Shown one piece after another: positions 6,860 to 10,223 of a stretch of DNA of 10,223 bases (its first letter is position 1; every line of letters begins with the position of its first letter). The translations under genes and the position numbers were made by a program. Source of the DNA: JBDHTS01 sp039808845 (GTDB lineage: Bacteria; Pseudomonadota; Alphaproteobacteria; Micavibrionales; Micavibrionaceae). The notes under the pieces were generated by a model, which had not been told where the DNA came from, did no database searches, and saw only the letters and a program-made list of their open reading frames with translations. The stretch spans positions 1 through 10,223 of the forward strand of contig JBDHTS010000081.1 in NCBI GenBank assembly GCA_039808845.1, read 5' to 3'.

Positions 6860-6888
6860 TTTAAAAAGGACAAATATGGTACTATATA
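6860..6888 (+). promoter_or_regulatory. Promoter of the suf operon
   Basis: TTTAAA (6860-6865) and TATATA (6883-6888) are separated by 17 bp. The expected start falls at about 6895, which is the A of the regulator's ATG, and no Shine-Dalgarno sequence is present, so the mRNA is probably leaderless. TATAAA at 6885-6890 is an alternative -10 in a shifted register. Confidence 0.55.
6867..6883. promoter_or_regulatory. Probable Rrf2/IscR-type operator
   Basis: AGGAC (6867-6871) and GTACT (6879-6883) form an inverted repeat with one mismatch around a 7-base AT-rich centre (AAATATG). The site fills the spacer of the promoter and touches the -10 box, where a bound repressor would block RNA polymerase. 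Autoregulation through such a dyad is usual for IscR/Rrf2 proteins; assignment to this regulator is inferred from position and symmetry. Confidence 0.5.
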
Positions 6889-6894
6889 AACATC

Positions 6895-7293
6895 ATGTTA
6901 AAGATTTCCCGGCTGACCGATTATGCTGTGATGGTTTTGAACGGTCTTGGCGACGAGGCCGAACCCCAATCCGCCGCGATCTTGGCCGGAAAGACCGGTT
7001 TGCCGGAACCGACGGTTTCCAAGGTGCTGAAGATGCTGGCCCAGAATGACATCCTGGTTTCGGCGCGCGGCCCGCGCGGAGGGTACATCCTGAAGCGTCC
7101 CATGGGGGACTTGAGCCTGGCCGACATTATCGGCGCCATCGATGGTCCGATCGCCCTGACGGATTGTTCCGAGGGCAGCGAGAGCCGCTGTTCACTGGAA
7201 AGCATATGCGATATGAGAAGGCGCTGGGCGCCGGTCAATGCCGTTATCGTCACGGCTCTGCGAAACATCAGCCTGGCGGATATGAGGCGCTAA
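6895..7293 (+). CDS. Rrf2-family SUF system Fe-S cluster regulator
   Basis: The product has 132 residues, typical of Rrf2 proteins. The N-terminal winged helix starts MLKISRLTDYAVMVL and carries the recognition helix PEPTVSKVLKML (37-48), followed by the wing ARGPRGGYIL (57-66) and the LADIIGAIDGPIALTDC segment. Three cysteines, 91, 99 and 105, sit where IscR holds its [2Fe-2S] cluster, and the W/N motif after them (Trp 111, Asn 115) fits the SUF-regulator branch rather than NsrR or CymR. It probably senses cluster supply and represses the suf operon when supply is adequate. It is the first gene of the operon: its TAA is followed directly by the sufB ATG, with no gap. The putative operator lies just upstream. 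It is IscR-like but I assign no symbol, because names vary among these regulators. Confidence 0.93.
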   Translation: MLKISRLTDYAVMVLNGLGDEAEPQSAAILAGKTGLPEPTVSKVLKMLAQNDILVSARGPRGGYILKRPMGDLSLADIIGAIDGPIALTDCSEGSESRCSLESICDMRRRWAPVNAVIVTALRNISLADMRR

Positions 7294-8742
7294 ATGTCGG
7301 TCACGCAGGATACGATCGAAACCGTCAAGGGCCTCGGCAAATACAATGCCGGGTTCGCGACGGATATCGAGTCCGACAAGGCGCCGAAAGGGCTGAACGA
7401 GGACATCATCCGGTTCATCTCCGCGAAGAAGGAGGAACCGCAATGGCTGCTCGACTGGCGGCTGAAGGCCTATGCGCGCTGGCTGAAAATGCCGGAGCCG
7501 ACATGGGCCAAACCGGTGTTCAAGCCGATCGATTATCAGGACGCCTATTATTACGCCGCGCCAAAATCGCAGGACAGGCCGAAATCGCTGGACGAGGTCG
7601 ATCCGAAGCTGCTGGAGACTTATAAGAAGCTCGGCATTCCCTTGCGGGAGCAGGAGATGCTGGCCGGGGTGGCGGTCGACGTTGTGTTCGACAGCGTGTC
7701 GGTGGCGACCACTTTTAAGGATACACTGAAAAAAGCGGGCGTCATTTTCTGCTCCATTTCCGAGGCGGTGCGGGAGCATCCGGATCTGGTGCGGAAATAT
7801 CTGGGCACCGTCGTGCCTTATTCGGACAACAAGCACGCCTGCCTGAATTCCGCGGTGTTTACCGACGGGTCGTTCGTCTACGTGCCGCCCGGCGTGCGCT
7901 GCCCGATGGAGCTGTCCACCTATTTCCGCATCAATGAAATGAACACGGGCCAGTTCGAGCGCACGCTGATCATCGCGGACAAGGGCGCTTACGTTTCCTA
8001 TCTCGAAGGCTGCACCGCGCCGATGCGGGACGAGAACCAGCTGCACGCCGCCGTGGTGGAACTGATCGCGCATGAGGACGCCGAGATCAAGTATTCGACC
8101 GTGCAAAACTGGTATCCGGGCGACGAGGAAGGCAAAGGGGGCATTTACAATTTCGTGACCAAGCGCGCGCTCTGTGAGGGCCGCAACAGCCGTGTGTCGT
8201 GGACTCAAGTGGAAACCGGCTCGGCCATCACATGGAAATACCCGAGCTGCATCCTGAAGGGCGAGGGCAGCCAGGGGGAGTTTTACTCCGTCGCCATTAC
8301 GAACAATTACCAGCAGGCCGACACCGGCACGAAAATGATCCATATCGGCAGGAACACGAAAAGCCGGATCATTGCCAAGGGCATTTCGGCGGGCCGGTCG
8401 GATTCGACCTATCGCGGCCTGGTCAGGATCATGGCGTCTGCCGATGGGGCACGTAATTTCACGCAGTGCGACAGCTTGCTGATCGGCGACCAGTGCGGCG
8501 CGCATACCGTGCCTTATATCGAGAGCCGCAATCCGGGAGCCCGGCTGGAACACGAGGCGACGACCAGCAAGATTTCCGAGGACCAGCTGTTCTACTGCAA
8601 CCAGCGCGGCATCGGCGCGGAGGAAGCCGTGGCCCTGATCGTCAACGGCTTTTGTCGTGAAGTGCTGCAACAGATGCCGATGGAATTCGCGGTGGAAGCG
8701 CAGAAGCTGGTGGCGATCTCGCTGGAGGGAAGTGTCGGTTAA
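7294..8742 (+). CDS. sufB: Fe-S cluster assembly scaffold protein SufB
   Basis: SufB is the scaffold of the SufBCD complex, on which sulfur and iron are assembled into clusters in the cytosol. The 482 residues compare with 495 in E. coli. Family blocks are clear: the N-terminal helical region (KGLNEDIIRFISAKK), YVPPGVRCPMELSTYFRIN, YLEGCTAPMRDENQLHAAVVE, the beta-helix core, FTQCDSLLIGDQCGAHT and the C-terminal AVEAQKLVAISLEGSVG. Cys 240, Cys 392 and the Glu-His-Glu at 419-421 fall where, from memory, E. coli Cys254, Cys405 and Glu432-His433-Glu434 act in sulfur transfer and cluster building, so the protein looks functional. GAGG at 7284-7287, inside the regulator's last codons, provides the ribosome binding site. 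The stop overlaps the next gene by one base. SufD is excluded by length and these motifs. Confidence 0.98.
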   Translation: MSVTQDTIETVKGLGKYNAGFATDIESDKAPKGLNEDIIRFISAKKEEPQWLLDWRLKAYARWLKMPEPTWAKPVFKPIDYQDAYYYAAPKSQDRPKSLDEVDPKLLETYKKLGIPLREQEMLAGVAVDVVFDSVSVATTFKDTLKKAGVIFCSISEAVREHPDLVRKYLGTVVPYSDNKHACLNSAVFTDGSFVYVPPGVRCPMELSTYFRINEMNTGQFERTLIIADKGAYVSYLEGCTAPMRDENQLHAAVVELIAHEDAEIKYSTVQNWYPGDEEGKGGIYNFVTKRALCEGRNSRVSWTQVETGSAITWKYPSCILKGEGSQGEFYSVAITNNYQQADTGTKMIHIGRNTKSRIIAKGISAGRSDSTYRGLVRIMASADGARNFTQCDSLLIGDQCGAHTVPYIESRNPGARLEHEATTSKISEDQLFYCNQRGIGAEEAVALIVNGFCREVLQQMPMEFAVEAQKLVAISLEGSVG

Positions 8743-9221
8743 TGACTGATATCAAATACAGGGACGCAAGTCCTGTCGATGTCTCCCTTATCCTCCACTT
8801 CATTCGCGAATTGGCCGTGTATGAAAAGCTGGAGCATGAAGTCGTGGCGACGGAGGCGTTGCTGGAAGAAAGCCTGTTCGGGGCGAATGCGAAGGCCTTT
8901 TGCATTCTGGCAGAAGTGGACGGCCAGCCCGCGGGGTTCGCGCTTTGCTTTTACAATTATTCTACGTTCCAGGGGCGGGCGGGCATTTACATCGAGGATC
9001 TTTATGTCGTGCCGGAGCATCGGGGCAGCGGCATCGGCAAAGGCTTTTTCCGTTTCCTGGCGCAGAGGGCATTGCGAGAAGGTTGCGGCCGCATCCAGTG
9101 GTGGGTGCTGGACTGGAACGAGCCTTCGATCGGCTTTTATCGCAGACTCGGCGCGAAGGGCATGGACGAATGGACCGTCTTCCGCCTGGAAGGCGAGGCA
9201 ATAGAAAAACTGGCCGCGTGA
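8742..9221 (+). CDS. GNAT N-acetyltransferase, diamine/spermidine acetyltransferase (SSAT)-like
   Basis: The product is 159 residues, a single GNAT domain. Motif A is EDLYVVPEHRGSGIG (85-99), whose RGSGIG (94-99) binds acetyl-CoA; motif B is WNEPSIGFYRRLGA (125-138), with Tyr 133 in the position of the usual general acid. The N-terminal ELAVYEKLEHEV (23-34) closely follows the ELAxYExxE segment of animal spermidine/spermine acetyltransferase SSAT1, which supports the SSAT-like subgroup; related bacterial enzymes acetylate diamines or thialysine, so the substrate is open. Its ATG shares a base with the sufB stop, so it is translated as part of the suf operon. The ribosome binding site GAGGGA (8725-8730) is a little distant. 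A GNAT between sufB and sufC is not a standard SUF component; no role in cluster assembly can be read from the sequence. Confidence 0.88.
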   Translation: MTDIKYRDASPVDVSLILHFIRELAVYEKLEHEVVATEALLEESLFGANAKAFCILAEVDGQPAGFALCFYNYSTFQGRAGIYIEDLYVVPEHRGSGIGKGFFRFLAQRALREGCGRIQWWVLDWNEPSIGFYRRLGAKGMDEWTVFRLEGEAIEKLAA

Positions 9222-9254
9222 TTTTTTCTATTAAACCCTGGAAGGAGATTGATG

Positions 9255-9581
9255 ATGAAGACAAAAATTCTGCCGGAAGAAGCGGAACAGGCGTTGAAGA
9301 AAATGATCGCCGTCACCCGCGACATGAAAAACATCGTCAAGGGCGAATCCGACGCGCTGGCCGCCAATGACGGCGACGCCCTGCGCACGGCCATAGACCA
9401 GAAAGCCGACCTGGCTTTTATGTACGGGGATGCATCCAGGGAATTCAGCAAGCGGCTGGAGGAATTTCGCGCCATGCCGCCGGCTTTGCTCGACGAACTG
9501 GATCGAGAGCAGAAGGCGCTTAAAGCGGTGGAAGAAGAAAACCGCGTTTTTTACAACCGGGCGCGGGGGAAAACAGCTTAA
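9255..9581 (+). CDS. Small helical, coiled-coil-like hypothetical protein
   Basis: The start is set at 9255, where AAGGAG (9242-9247) stands 7 bases upstream; in-frame ATG (9252) and TTG (9249) codons just before it are less well spaced. The protein has 108 residues, is charged, and is predicted by its Ala/Glu/Lys/Leu pattern to be almost wholly helical. Two heptad-like stretches stand out: EEAEQALKKMIAVTRDMKNI near the N-terminus, and the region of residues about 75-100 ending in ALKAVEEENRVFYNRA. There are no Cys, no signal peptide and no membrane segment. The style recalls FlgN-type export chaperones of Alphaproteobacteria, but the resemblance is to helical pattern, not to a clear motif, so I leave it as unknown. 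It lies 33 bases after the GNAT gene and before a palindromic repeat, within the suf operon. Its composition matches the neighbours, so it is a long-standing resident. Confidence 0.75.
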   Translation: MKTKILPEEAEQALKKMIAVTRDMKNIVKGESDALAANDGDALRTAIDQKADLAFMYGDASREFSKRLEEFRAMPPALLDELDREQKALKAVEEENRVFYNRARGKTA

Positions 9582-9585
9582 CTTC

Positions 9586-9679
9586 CCTCGTTGTCATCCC
9601 TGCGAATGCAGGGACCCAGGGAGGGCGGGTGAGGTGCCTGGGACTTTAGGTTCCCGCTTTCGCGGGGATAACAATGAGG
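9586..9679. repeat. Palindromic intergenic repeat (TCATCCC...GCGAA...CGGG type)
   Basis: The left arm 9586-9620 and right arm 9637-9679 are imperfect inverted copies. CCTCGTTGTCATCCC pairs with GGGATAACAATGAGG, the next 16 bases pair with several wobbles and mismatches, and CCAGG/CCTGG closes the stem, with an 8-base insertion in the right arm. The unit resembles the widespread GTCATTCCCGCGAAAGCGGG family of dispersed repeats and differs from the repeat at 2587. The base of the stem contains the first half of the sufC ribosome binding site. Confidence 0.82.
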
Positions 9680-9684
9680 AGGAA
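9677..9684 (+). promoter_or_regulatory. sufC ribosome binding site overlapping the repeat
   Basis: AGGAGGAA stands 9 bases before the sufC ATG and is the strongest Shine-Dalgarno sequence in the window. Its first three bases (9677-9679) belong to the right arm of the palindromic repeat and would be paired with CCT at 9586-9588 if the hairpin forms in mRNA. Confidence 0.75.
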
Positions 9685-9693
9685 TGTGGAATA

Positions 9694-10223
9694 ATGATCG
9701 AAATTAAAAACCTCCATGCCGCTATCGACGGCAAGGAAATTCTTAAAGGCCTATCGCTGGGTATTCCCGCCGGCCAGGTGCATGCCATCATGGGACCGAA
9801 CGGGTCGGGCAAGTCCACGCTGTCTTATGTTCTGGCGGGACGGGAGAATTACGAGGTGATGTCCGGCGACATCCTTTTCAACGGTGAAAGCATCCTCGAA
9901 ATGCCGCCGGAGGAGCGGGCGGCGAAGGGGCTGTTCCTGGCGTTTCAGTATCCGGTCGAGATTCCGGGCGTCCAGATGACGACGTTCCTGAAAACTGCCG
10001 TCAATTCCATTCGCAAGCAGCGCGGCGAAAAGGAAATCGACGCGCTCGACTTTCTGAAGTTCATGAAGACGAAGCAGAAACAGCTGAACATTCCTGACGA
10101 GATGCTGAAGCGCCCCGTCAATGTCGGCTTTTCCGGTGGAGAGAAAAAACGGAACGAGGTGCTGCAGATGGCGATGCTGGACCTGGTTTTCGCCGTGCTG
10201 GACGAAACGGATTCCGGCCTCGA
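9694..10223 (+). CDS. sufC: Fe-S cluster assembly ATPase SufC, N-terminal part (3' end outside window)
   Basis: SufC is the ABC-type ATPase of the SufBCD complex and drives the conformational change needed for cluster assembly. About 176 residues are visible (the family is about 250 long). Walker A is GPNGSGKST (34-42), the Q-loop Gln is residue 85 in FQYPVEIPG, and the signature is FSGGEKKRNE (146-155). Walker B ends VLDETDSGL, with Asp 170 and Glu 171, and the D-loop is cut by the window edge. FQYPVEIPG and SGGEKKRNE are specific to SufC among ABC ATPases, so a transporter subunit is unlikely. The frame is open throughout, with no defect. It begins 112 bases after the helical-protein gene, separated from it by the palindromic repeat, and should continue into sufD and sufS outside the window. 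Confidence 0.97.
   Translation, partial: MIEIKNLHAAIDGKEILKGLSLGIPAGQVHAIMGPNGSGKSTLSYVLAGRENYEVMSGDILFNGESILEMPPEERAAKGLFLAFQYPVEIPGVQMTTFLKTAVNSIRKQRGEKEIDALDFLKFMKTKQKQLNIPDEMLKRPVNVGFSGGEKKRNEVLQMAMLDLVFAVLDETDSGL

Noticed and set aside
7192..8670. A 492-codon open frame on the minus strand, antisense to sufB
   Set aside because: It mirrors sufB almost entirely. SufB is unmistakable, and long antisense frames are common opposite GC-rich coding sequence. The translation is rich in Arg and His and shows no recognisable domain.
10171..10223. Unusual residues just before Walker B of SufC (LDLVF instead of the common LEPKL-type sequence)
   Set aside because: The length is conserved and the catalytic Asp-Glu is intact, so this is ordinary family variation or, at most, a sequencing difference.
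1..10223. CRISPR arrays, tRNA or rRNA genes, integrases and insertion sequences
   Set aside because: No regularly spaced direct repeats, cloverleaf-like sequences or recombinase motifs were seen on either strand by eye.

Overview
The window looks like the chromosome of a moderately GC-rich (about 60%) alphaproteobacterium. The evidence is a Fur/Mur-type regulator without the usual CXXC cysteines, a DUF1491-type protein (a family known mainly from Alphaproteobacteria), a PleC/DivJ-style histidine kinase, and a suf operon led by an Rrf2-type SUF regulator. I cannot name a genus. No tRNA, rRNA, CRISPR array, transposase or integrase is visible.

Layout, left to right. (1) Positions 1-1088 hold the C-terminal part of a PAS/HisKA/HATPase sensor kinase. 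(2) Positions 1146-1777 hold a fur-family gene whose stop codon overlaps the start of a 72-residue Cys/His-rich protein. (3) About 1780-2450 is an AT-rich island (near 40% GC by hand count) with a strong sigma70-type promoter, an orphan 116-residue gene, and the 5' half of a DUF1491 gene whose 3' half returns to the GC-rich style. (4) A palindromic intergenic repeat follows, then prfC (release factor 3), apparently read from a promoter that places the transcript start at its ATG. (5) On the minus strand lie a 32-codon small ORF and a large membrane-anchored spermidine-synthase-like gene, again with an AT-rich body and a GC-rich 5' end. (6) A divergent intergenic region carries a likely Rrf2 operator over the -10 box. 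The suf operon follows: Rrf2 regulator, sufB, a spermidine-acetyltransferase-like GNAT, a small helical protein, a second palindromic repeat, and sufC, which is cut by the window edge.

How the genes fit together. The right-hand third is an iron-sulfur cluster assembly locus. The Rrf2 protein probably senses cluster status and represses its own operon. SufB is the scaffold and SufC its ATPase; sufD and sufS would be expected further right. The unusual points are the two non-suf genes between sufB and sufC, and a repeat whose base reaches into the sufC ribosome binding site. The Fur-family gene and its coupled small Cys/His protein form a second metal-related unit. The remaining genes (kinase, prfC, DUF1491) look like ordinary chromosomal background, interrupted by low-GC segments that suggest past gene replacement or transfer.
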